From NCBI RefSeq assembly GCF_019355055.1, contig NZ_CP048411.1, forward strand, positions 2,259,501 to 2,323,500: a stretch of 64,000 bases of DNA. The letters are read 5' to 3'. A program made the position numbers and the translations under genes. Below the pieces are notes generated by a model that searched no databases, was not told where the DNA came from, and was given only the letters and a program-made list of their open reading frames with translations. Of the stretch, positions 36,182 to 43,245 are shown piece after piece. Numbering within the stretch: position 1 is the stretch's first letter; every line of letters starts with the position of its first letter. The stretch comes from Pseudomonas sp. MTM4. GTDB lineage: Bacteria > Pseudomonadota > Gammaproteobacteria > Pseudomonadales > Pseudomonadaceae.

Positions 36182-38191
36182 TTAAACCCCCAGCAGAGCA
36201 CGAAGCTCGTCCATGCCTGGCTCGGCCTCCTTAGGTGCTGGCAGGCTTGGGGCGGCTGAGCGAGCAGCAATAGCGCGCTTAAGCGGACTGAACTCTTGAT
36301 CACTGTTCAGGCGGATGATCGTCCCATCAAGGGTCTCTTTCGATTCCAGGATTGCGATGAGCTGATCAACCCTTTCAAGTGTTTTGATCTGGTGTGCGCT
36401 CCACCGATCAGCCCCGTAGATTCCGTCCTCATTTGCACTCTGGGCCTTAACAAGCTGATCCCAAATTGCATCACGATGCGCCTTCAAACGCTCCAGCTTA
36501 ACGGCCTCGCCCTTCACACAAGCATGCTCGGTGCAGTTCAAGCAGTCCCGGTGCTTCTGGCAGGGAAGCATTGAGTAGTCATGCACACAGAAACCGAAGA
36601 TGGTGACGTGGGCTACGCCATCGCCAACCGCTTCGAGATCAGCCAGTGTTACTGGTAAGTTCTGCCTAACCTTTCCCAGAGCAGTGCCGATCCCAGCGTC
36701 CCTAGCCATCTCGACGTGCTCTTCGTCGCTCATGTGGTTGTAGGTAGCGTTCTGGTGAATGTTTTTGCGGCCCGACCACTTGGCAATGGCCAACTGCCCC
36801 ATGTCGCCTCGATTAGCGATGGTGTTCAGGAAGTGCCTGATCTGGTGCGAAGCCATCGAGATGGGGGTTCCGTCGACGTTCTTGTAGCCGTAGCGCTCCC
36901 AGATGCTGCGCTCTTGGCCGTCGATGTAGTTGATGTCCGTGGTGAACGTACTTTTCCCAGGGGCCCAAACAATAACGCGGCTCGTGGATAGATCGTCTCG
37001 TAACTCGTTCCGCCTATAGCAGCAAAGCGCTTCGCTATACTTGATGTGGCGCTCTTTATTCAGCCATGGCCAGCCTTTCGGTAACCTGCTGTGAACAAAC
37101 TCATTCAGAAATGCCAAAGTGACGAAGCCGTTTTTGGCGTAGAACTCCTTGAACGGCGCATAAGACTTCAGCATTTGCTTCAAAGCACTCTGAGGGGAAT
37201 TCCCCGGCAAAAGCCCCAGAGCAGCCAATGCCTGGACGGGCGTTAATGGGTGATGCTCGCCGACATTGGGACAGTCCTCATGTCGATAAAATTTATCAGG
37301 ATGAGCCTCTAGCCACTGAGCCAGTTTCCGGCCTGGCGCCGACAATTCAGTGAGACGTCGAACAGCTTCTTCGACGACCTCAATCATGACGGTCGGAATC
37401 CACTTGATATCGGACTCATAGCCTTTACCGGCATAGAATCGGAGTCCGACTCGTTCCATCCCGGTCTTAGGATCACGCTCCCGGTGGAGGCAGTTCAACG
37501 GTAGCTCTTGAACCTCGGTAATTCGCGACGGCGCGCTGGCACACAAGGCGAAAATCGACGTTGTGAAGCGATCCCTTGGCGCTTGTAGGTCGTTAAAGAA
37601 CATCTCCGCCATGGCCTCTAGAGCGCCTTCTGGGGGCATCTTTTCTTCGCGCTTCTGCTTTGCAATCGCGTCCGTGCGATGAATTTCCTGCGGCTTTCTG
37701 ATGGGGTTCTTCCAAACAAGCGGGGCTGCAATGATCCCGCTCTCGTTAAGGAACTCAACCAGCTTCACCAGATTGATGCTCGCCTGATAGCTGGAGGATC
37801 CATACGCCGCAGCGACCCTGCCGGCCTCATCCAGCACACTCAGATCTGTCAGCGTGATGTCTGCACATCCCTTGACCGTTAAGAGCGCCTCCTCAATACA
37901 GCGGATAGCCTTGAACTCGTTCTTCAGCTTGTTGGGGTTATGCCCCTGTTGATAGCGCACATATGCCTTAGCGAAGGACATGATGTCGGCGCTCAACAGC
38001 TGAGCTTCTGTGTAGCCGCGAGAAGGCGCTCCTTTCTTAGTGAAGTTACCGACACCAGGCCAGGCGTGGCTGTGCCAATTGAGATCCTCACCGAAGACTG
38101 TGAGCTGATCTCGGCACCTGAGCACGAACTCGTTGAGGTTCTCGCGGCAGGTTAGCTGGGTTTTGGGGACGAATAGGAAGACGTTAGACAT
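36182..38191 (-). CDS. Tyrosine recombinase 3 of the island (GinC-like), large with Cys cluster
   Basis: 669-aa integrase-like protein. The catalytic box I Arg is in APSRITEVQ (R223). Box II is HQIRH (H449, R452), followed by KWSGR (W472) and the nucleophile in NATYNHMS (Y484), so the catalytic set appears complete. Beyond the catalytic domain lies a cysteine cluster (C535, C544, C550, C553, C558) that probably binds zinc, then a helical tail with coiled-coil tendency. It overlaps the second recombinase gene by 8 nt. Proteins of this type occur as the third member of consecutive recombinase trios. Confidence 0.85.
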   Translation of the reverse strand: MSNVFLFVPKTQLTCRENLNEFVLRCRDQLTVFGEDLNWHSHAWPGVGNFTKKGAPSRGYTEAQLLSADIMSFAKAYVRYQQGHNPNKLKNEFKAIRCIEEALLTVKGCADITLTDLSVLDEAGRVAAAYGSSSYQASINLVKLVEFLNESGIIAAPLVWKNPIRKPQEIHRTDAIAKQKREEKMPPEGALEAMAEMFFNDLQAPRDRFTTSIFALCASAPSRITEVQELPLNCLHRERDPKTGMERVGLRFYAGKGYESDIKWIPTVMIEVVEEAVRRLTELSAPGRKLAQWLEAHPDKFYRHEDCPNVGEHHPLTPVQALAALGLLPGNSPQSALKQMLKSYAPFKEFYAKNGFVTLAFLNEFVHSRLPKGWPWLNKERHIKYSEALCCYRRNELRDDLSTSRVIVWAPGKSTFTTDINYIDGQERSIWERYGYKNVDGTPISMASHQIRHFLNTIANRGDMGQLAIAKWSGRKNIHQNATYNHMSDEEHVEMARDAGIGTALGKVRQNLPVTLADLEAVGDGVAHVTIFGFCVHDYSMLPCQKHRDCLNCTEHACVKGEAVKLERLKAHRDAIWDQLVKAQSANEDGIYGADRWSAHQIKTLERVDQLIAILESKETLDGTIIRLNSDQEFSPLKRAIAARSAAPSLPAPKEAEPGMDELRALLGV

Positions 38192-39719
38192 GCACAGGCT
38201 CGCTCTTCATCGCGTTACAGCGAGTGACAACATCACTAACCGCTAGAATGAGCCGATCGTTCACAGAAGCGACCTTTGGGTCACCTGTTGCCTGAAGAAC
38301 GCTGTCTCGCTCGCTGATCAGCTGATCCAGCACGAGTTCATGAGGGCCTTCCAGCCACGGCTGGAAGTGGGCGCATGTGTAGCAGGCGACAGGAGCCAGT
38401 GCACCACAGAAGCCAAAGCTTCCACAGCTGCCGACATTGCCACCCGAACTGTATATCCGGCTGGTGGGATCCCCTCCTCTATGAGCAGCAGCCTCATTGA
38501 CCACAAGCACCCCTCTGAACGCCTGGGCGAGAGGTGCAAGCTGCAAGGCCACAGCCTTGTCGATTTGCTCGACGAATTCAGGGATGTTTCTAACGTACAC
38601 GCTCGCGTTTTGAGTATCTGAGTGATCTAGCGCCTCGGCGATGACGTATTCCCCTTTGCCCTCTCTGGCGAGGTTAGTTCCGAGGGTGTATCGGAAGCGA
38701 GTAGGGTTCATGTGAGTAATAGCGCCTGTCCGCTCGCTAATTACAGCCACCTGAGACTTAACGGTATTCATTGCGTATGTGATCGCTGAAGTCGGCGCAT
38801 GTAAGAAATCACCTGAGAGCAACTCCTCTAGGCTTTTCGATGCATCGTACTTCTCTATAGCAGGGAAAAGCGGCAGTTCCCGTACAAGCTCCAGTGAAAC
38901 CCCACCAGAAACTCGCTCATTGAATAGCGCCTTTACGCGCTCCGCCTGGGTCTGAAGGAGAAGCCAAAGATCCTCTACGATAGGGAATTTTTTGAACGCA
39001 GTTCGCCACTTCCCATAGCGCTGTTTACCGCGCGGGAAATTTATATAGTACTTATCCCCAACAGACAAAAGATCCTTATTCTTAAGGGAAGTGATCTGGA
39101 TCGACCTTCTGCCTGTCATTGCCAAAATCATTGCGTAGCAAGTGTCTCGCAGATCTAACTGGCCGTTCGAATAGCACTCCAGCACCCCAGAGACTATTCC
39201 ATCCATCTCTATGTCGGTAAGCGGCCCGCTCTCTGGGCACATGGATTGGACAGCAAAACCCTTTTCGTTCCCCTTGATCCGCCACTTTTCCATCATGGGT
39301 AGCGTTTCAGATGGAATACCTTTGTACCCAGTAGAAACCCATGTGCGGATGAAGGCGCGAACACCACTGAGCTTCCACTCTTCACCGAGCAGCTTTGCTC
39401 GATATGAAATGATCGACTCTGGACTGAAGACTGCTTGACCTGCGGAGAATCTCAAGTACTCCTTAAGCCTAGCGTGCAAGTTTATAGCGTGCTTTGAAGA
39501 GCAGGTTTGAGCATAAACACTCAAAACGTGCCTAAAGCTAAGAACCATATCATCGCTCAAAAATTCGCAAAGCCAATCAAGATTGAAGGCTACATCCTTG
39601 CTCAGCCGCCAGTAATCAGATGCAACAACAACCGCATAACCGTCTCTAGACAAAAACTCTGTGCGTTCATATTGCGCGGGTAATCTAGCAGCATAACCAT
39701 GCATGTTATTTGTTTTCAT
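38184..39719 (-). CDS. Tyrosine recombinase 2 of the island (GinB-like), divergent active site
   Basis: 511-aa recombinase. Box I Arg is in MTGRRSIQI (R204). Box II reads PTRFRYT, keeping the Arg (R343) but with Thr340 where canonical enzymes have His and Tyr344 in place of the second His. ALDHSDTQ supplies H366, and SVYVRN the nucleophile Y375. A C-terminal cysteine motif (C432, C438, C446, C449) looks like a zinc ribbon. The partly changed box II suggests a specialised or helper role in a mixed recombinase complex. It overlaps the first recombinase gene by 14 nt and the third by 8 nt. Confidence 0.85.
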   Translation of the reverse strand: MKTNNMHGYAARLPAQYERTEFLSRDGYAVVVASDYWRLSKDVAFNLDWLCEFLSDDMVLSFRHVLSVYAQTCSSKHAINLHARLKEYLRFSAGQAVFSPESIISYRAKLLGEEWKLSGVRAFIRTWVSTGYKGIPSETLPMMEKWRIKGNEKGFAVQSMCPESGPLTDIEMDGIVSGVLECYSNGQLDLRDTCYAMILAMTGRRSIQITSLKNKDLLSVGDKYYINFPRGKQRYGKWRTAFKKFPIVEDLWLLLQTQAERVKALFNERVSGGVSLELVRELPLFPAIEKYDASKSLEELLSGDFLHAPTSAITYAMNTVKSQVAVISERTGAITHMNPTRFRYTLGTNLAREGKGEYVIAEALDHSDTQNASVYVRNIPEFVEQIDKAVALQLAPLAQAFRGVLVVNEAAAHRGGDPTSRIYSSGGNVGSCGSFGFCGALAPVACYTCAHFQPWLEGPHELVLDQLISERDSVLQATGDPKVASVNDRLILAVSDVVTRCNAMKSEPVHV

Positions 39720-40926
39720 CAGACAACTTCCTTAGGCGCTTATTCTGCAACTCTATTACGGCCTTACCAGCCTCTTCCCTGATGTGGCGCCTGTTATACG
39801 TACTCGCGGTGCCAGATGTTTCACTCCACCCCATCAAATAGGAGCGCAGTTTTTCTTCGCGCTCAGGCGTTATTCCCTTCTCAGTAACTAGTCGTGAAAA
39901 CACGTAGTTCCAGTGATGGCGAAGGGCGTGCGAGTGAAAGCCTTCTAGATTTGAGGCTATCTCCGTTAAGCCGAAAATGAATTTACCGAAGCCTGAGTTG
40001 GATATTGGCCACCCTTGGTTTGGGCCTGCTTTATGAGTAACAAATAGGAACCCGTGCTTTCGAGCGCCTGGCACCTTATTACGGTACTTAGTGATATAGT
40101 CGCTGATCCGCTCCATCACCTCCGGCGTCAACGGGAGGGTTCGCTCCCTGGTTTTCGCCAATGGTTGGTACTGCCTAGGGTCTCCAGCGGAGTCCGGTCG
40201 CCGCACCACTCGAACAACCTCGGTCTTGAAGTCGAAATCATCGATCTTGAGATTGAGTAGCTCGCCTCGGCGCATCCCCGTTAAACGAAGGATGGTGAAC
40301 ATGAGTGCGTTACGAACCTGGATACCGGAATCGGCTATCGGGTTGGCTTCGCCGCCTGGCCTGATGACATCTTCAAGAGCGTCCAGGAGGCCGTCGTCTA
40401 GGTGAGTGTCAGAGCTGTCCTTCTCGGTAAGCTCATTTATCCGAGGCCGATTTGCTTTGATCATTGCCACCATGGCGCTGATGTCTTTGGCACTGGTTGC
40501 CGTCACCGGATATAGCCGCCCTGCGATGAACCCCACGTAATCGGCAATCACAGACATTCGATTGAACTGGCTTTCGGTGGAGACCAGCCGCTGGCGACGC
40601 TTGATTGAAGTGACCTTGCCCTCATTGGGCTTCGTGTCAGCCAAGCGCTTCTGCGAGAAATCACGAAGAGAGTGGATCTCATGCTCGAAGAGCAGCTCGC
40701 TTCGCTTAAAGCGCGACTCCAGGTCAACGCAGTAGTAGTCATCCCATGCGTACAGCAGCTTGATGGCTGTGAGGGCATGACTGATGGTATTGATGGCGCG
40801 GTTTCCCCCACGCAGAACCGCTGTCACAAAGAGCGCAGGGTAGTAGAGAGGCATGCCCGCGTCATCAACGAGAATCAGAAACCTCTCGCCTGACTCGGTT
40901 TGAAACCTCCTCACTGATAGCCGCAT
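39706..40926 (-). CDS. Tyrosine recombinase 1 of the island (GinA-like)
   Basis: 406-aa phage-integrase-family recombinase with a complete active site: R219 (LTGMRRGELL), H333 and R336 (HSHALRHHW), W367 (YLMGWSETSG) and Y377 (ASTYNRRH). I choose the ATG at 40926 over the TTG at 40956. It has GAGG 6 nt upstream, and the predicted transcription start (about 40948) lies downstream of the TTG. It is the first gene of a six-gene overlapping operon. The promoter lies inside the right-end palindrome, so recombinase binding there could repress its own operon. Confidence 0.88.
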   Translation of the reverse strand: MRLSVRRFQTESGERFLILVDDAGMPLYYPALFVTAVLRGGNRAINTISHALTAIKLLYAWDDYYCVDLESRFKRSELLFEHEIHSLRDFSQKRLADTKPNEGKVTSIKRRQRLVSTESQFNRMSVIADYVGFIAGRLYPVTATSAKDISAMVAMIKANRPRINELTEKDSSDTHLDDGLLDALEDVIRPGGEANPIADSGIQVRNALMFTILRLTGMRRGELLNLKIDDFDFKTEVVRVVRRPDSAGDPRQYQPLAKTRERTLPLTPEVMERISDYITKYRNKVPGARKHGFLFVTHKAGPNQGWPISNSGFGKFIFGLTEIASNLEGFHSHALRHHWNYVFSRLVTEKGITPEREEKLRSYLMGWSETSGTASTYNRRHIREEAGKAVIELQNKRLRKLSDENK

Positions 40927-40954
40927 GAATACCTCGAATTCCTTACGTAAATTC

Positions 40955-40983
40955 AAGGTATGAGCCTAGCCAAAAATCGTCAA
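40955..40983 (-). promoter_or_regulatory. Candidate promoter of the recombinase operon
   Basis: On the minus strand TTGACG (40978-40983), 17-nt spacer, TACCTT (40955-40960). The -35 sits within the island-end palindrome. A TTACGTAA dyad (40943-40950) lies at the predicted start point. Confidence 0.5.
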
Positions 40984-40996
40984 CTGATTTTTTACG
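40969..40996. repeat. Right-end palindrome of the island
   Basis: Read on the minus strand it is CGTAAAAAATC-AGTTGAC-GATTTTTGGC, the same outer CGTAAAAA and inner TTTTTG as the left-end palindrome. The two form imperfect terminal inverted repeats, each itself a dyad. Confidence 0.6.
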
Positions 40997-41005
40997 CCCT
41001 AAAAA

Positions 41006-41036
41006 CGAGAAAACCCCCGCTAAGCGGGGGTTCTCG
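41006..41036 (-). terminator. Rho-independent terminator of ssb
   Basis: AACCCCCGC / GCGGGGGTT stem with a TAA loop, extended by GAGAA/TTCTC after a 2-nt bulge. T-rich on the minus strand (A5 at 41001-41005). It lies 34 nt past the ssb stop, so the island inserted without removing it. Confidence 0.85.
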
Positions 41037-41040
41037 ACGG

Positions 41041-41053
41041 AAACTTTACAAAA
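41041..41053 (+). repeat. 13-bp direct repeat, right copy (alternative att core)
   Basis: AAACTTTACAAAA between the ssb stop codon and the ssb terminator, identical to 32919-32931. Confidence 0.5.
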
Positions 41054-41069
41054 AAGTCTCAGGGGTTCG

Positions 41070-41564
41070 CTAGAACGGGATATCGTCGTCGAAGCTGTCG
41101 TAGTCCGGTGCTGGCTGCTGAGCCGGCTGCGGCTGGGACTGTGGCCGCGATTGCTGCTGCGGTTGCGACTCACGTTGCGGACGTGGTTGGGACTGACGAG
41201 GGGTATCGTCGGAGCTGCCACCGCGGCCACCAAGAAGCTGCATGGTGCCGCCCATGTCCACCACAATCTCGGTGGTGTAACGCTTGACGCCGTCCTTTTC
41301 CCATTCACGGGTTTGCAGACGACCTTCGATGTAGCATTGCGAGCCCTTGCGCAGATACTCGCCGGCAATCTCGGCAACCTTGCCGAACAGCACGACACGG
41401 TGCCACTCGGTGCGCTCCTGCTGCTGACCGGTCTGCTTATCCTTCCAGCTGTCAGTGGTGGCCAGCGTAATGTTGGTCACCGCATTGCCATTGGGCATGT
41501 AGCGGGTTTCCGGGTCGCCGCCGACATTGCCGATCAAGATGACTTTATTCACCCCTCTGGCCAT
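41070..41564 (-). CDS. ssb: Single-stranded DNA-binding protein
   Basis: Essential ssDNA-binding protein, 164 aa. The OB-fold N-terminus is [20 protein letters not shown], followed by [21 protein letters not shown] Gln/Pro-rich disordered linker leads to the acidic tip [11 protein letters not shown] that recruits repair and replication partners. The gene is the insertion landmark of the island, which begins about 70 bp beyond its stop. No LexA-type box is visible in the 183-bp gap upstream. Confidence 0.97.
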   Translation of the reverse strand: MARGVNKVILIGNVGGDPETRYMPNGNAVTNITLATTDSWKDKQTGQQQERTEWHRVVLFGKVAEIAGEYLRKGSQCYIEGRLQTREWEKDGVKRYTTEIVVDMGGTMQLLGGRGGSSDDTPRQSQPRPQRESQPQQQSRPQSQPQPAQQPAPDYDSFDDDIPF

Positions 41565-41747
41565 GGGTAACTCCTTTGCTCAAACATGAATTAGGTTGGC
41601 TCACTGGAGAGAATCCCTGCAAACAGGAAAAAGCCAATGACCGCGAATCTTACCTCACCGCCCCATGCCGGCCAACCGGCGCGACTTCACGATATGGGAA
41701 TGTGGACAGCTCGATGGTGGCCGATGCTCACAATGCAGCCAGGCTAA

Positions 41748-43115
41748 TCAGGCGAGCAGACGATCAAGCGCCGCCCGATCCAACGCCCGCATGTCGACCT
41801 TGACATAGGCAGCCGCTTCCTCGGCAATCACCACTGCATCCGACACGCCCGGAACCGCCAGCATTTGCTTAGCAAGAATAGGATTAAGCGCGGCGTCAGC
41901 CGACAATGGCAGGCGCAGGCCGGTAACGTACGGTGGCTCGCGCATGCTCCAGGCAACCATCAACCACAGCACGCAAAGCCCTGCACAACCAGCGAAAACC
42001 AACCCTAGGCCACCCTGCTGGTAGAACCAGCCACCGAGAATGCCGCCAATGCCGGCACCAAGAAACTGACTGGTGGAGTAAACCCCCATCGCCGTGCCCT
42101 TGCCACCAGCTGGCGCAACCTTGCTGATCAACGAGGGCAGTGATGCTTCCAGCAGGTTGAACGCGATGAAGAACACGATCATGCCGCCGACCAGCGACCA
42201 GAGACGATCACCGAACCACCAGAAGAACACCTCGGCCAACAGCAGCACGCTAACGGCTCCCAGCACGACGCGCTTCATCTGGCGCTTCTTCTCGCCATAG
42301 ATGATGAAAGGAACCATACCGAAGAAACCGACTACCAACGCTGTGAGATAGACCCACCAATGCTCATCCTTTGGCAATGCCGCTTCACTGACCAATGCCA
42401 GAGGCAGCGCAACGAAACTTGCCATGAGGATGGCGTGCAGAACGAAAATACTGAAATCCAGGCGCAACAAATCGGGATGACGCAGCGTGGCACCGAGCGC
42501 CTGCTTGGCGACACCTGATTCACGATGGCGCAAATGCTGGTGAGCGCGCGGCAATATGGCGACAACCAGCGCGCCCATCAACGCCATGCCGGCAGTCGTC
42601 CAAAACAATCCGGACAGACCGAAAGCACGGGTCAGCAGAGGGCCGACGACCATTGCCACTGCGAACGAAATGCCGATGCTCATGCCAATCATCGCCATCG
42701 CCTTGGTACGATGCTGCTCGCGTGTGAGATCCGACAACAGCGCCATCACTGCTGCCGAGATCGCCCCGGCACCCTGCAGGACGCGGCCGGCAATTACGCC
42801 CCAGATAGAATCGGCCGTCGCCGCCAGCACTGCCCCGGCAGCGAAGATCAGCAAGCCGAAATAAATCACCGGCAGGCGGCCGATCCGATCAGAGAGCATG
42901 CCGAACGGAATTTGCAGCACCGCCTGGGTCAAACCATAAGCACCGATAGCGAGACCAATCAGTGCCGGCGTAGCACCTTGCAGATCCATGCCATAGGTTG
43001 CCAGCACTGGCAGCACCATGAACATGCCGAGCATGCGAAACGCGAAAACCAGGGCCAGCCCGGATGCTGCGCGGGTTTCGCTGGCGCTCATGCGCTCGCT
43101 GTAGGGATCCTGCAT
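41748..43115 (-). CDS. Major facilitator superfamily transporter
   Basis: 455-aa, 12-helix MFS exporter-type protein. It has the loop 2-3 motif GMLSDRIGRLPVIYFGLLIF, a motif-B-like GRVLQGAGAISAAVMALLSD segment, and FWTTAGMALMGALVVAIL. A C-terminal soluble tail of about 50 residues (PGVSDAVVIAEEAAAYVKVD) looks like a small ferredoxin-like domain, a feature of the homologue that lies between ssb and uvrA in other pseudomonads. Substrate unknown, drug or sugar efflux possible. Divergent from uvrA. Confidence 0.88.
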   Translation of the reverse strand: MQDPYSERMSASETRAASGLALVFAFRMLGMFMVLPVLATYGMDLQGATPALIGLAIGAYGLTQAVLQIPFGMLSDRIGRLPVIYFGLLIFAAGAVLAATADSIWGVIAGRVLQGAGAISAAVMALLSDLTREQHRTKAMAMIGMSIGISFAVAMVVGPLLTRAFGLSGLFWTTAGMALMGALVVAILPRAHQHLRHRESGVAKQALGATLRHPDLLRLDFSIFVLHAILMASFVALPLALVSEAALPKDEHWWVYLTALVVGFFGMVPFIIYGEKKRQMKRVVLGAVSVLLLAEVFFWWFGDRLWSLVGGMIVFFIAFNLLEASLPSLISKVAPAGGKGTAMGVYSTSQFLGAGIGGILGGWFYQQGGLGLVFAGCAGLCVLWLMVAWSMREPPYVTGLRLPLSADAALNPILAKQMLAVPGVSDAVVIAEEAAAYVKVDMRALDRAALDRLLA

Positions 43116-43185
43116 GTGGGGTCTCGCCTGAATGAACCGGCGGCGATTCTAGCAGCCATCCCCTGCTTGGCACAGGCGCACGCTT

Positions 43186-43214
43186 TTGCCGCGATGCCGC
43201 CCCAGCCGTATACT
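43186..43214 (+). promoter_or_regulatory. Candidate uvrA promoter
   Basis: TTGCCG (43186-43191), exact 17-nt spacer, TATACT (43209-43214). Transcription would start near 43221, about 25 nt before the TTG start codon. No LexA box (CTGT-N8-ACAG) is seen. Confidence 0.55.
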
Positions 43215-43245
43215 TGCGGGTTTTCGCCCGCCACGCGAGGCTGCT

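Larger units (their letters stand above)
32865..41000 (-). mobile_element. GInt-like genomic island (ginABCD-type) inserted behind ssb
   Basis: An 8.1-kb block of lower-GC genes separates the sugar-nucleotide operon from ssb. It holds six minus-strand genes with overlapping or nearly touching ends: three tyrosine recombinases, a small coiled-coil protein, an HTH/coiled-coil protein and a RecD2-like helicase. An AT-rich non-coding 3' end follows (about 32860-32940). Published GInt islands are described as a ginABCD operon (three integrases plus one small protein), a cargo region from about 2.5 kb and a short AT-rich 3' end, and this block has the same three parts. Ends are set at the AT-rich palindromes (32869-32894 and 40969-40996). 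An alternative pair of ends is the 13-bp direct repeat at 32919-32931 and 41041-41053. Boundaries are good to about 60 bp. Confidence 0.8.

Noticed and set aside
40956..40956. TTG start for the first recombinase
   Set aside because: The TTG overlaps the predicted -10 box. The ATG at 40926 has a good ribosome-binding site.
32865..41000. Classical RIT (recombinase-in-trio) element
   Set aside because: RIT elements carry little beyond three recombinases in about 3-4 kb. The fourth small gene, cargo and AT-rich 3' end fit GInt better.
41565..41747. Gene or SOS box between ssb and the MFS gene
   Set aside because: The only open frame is short with no ribosome-binding site or conserved sequence, and no CTGT-N8-ACAG site is present.
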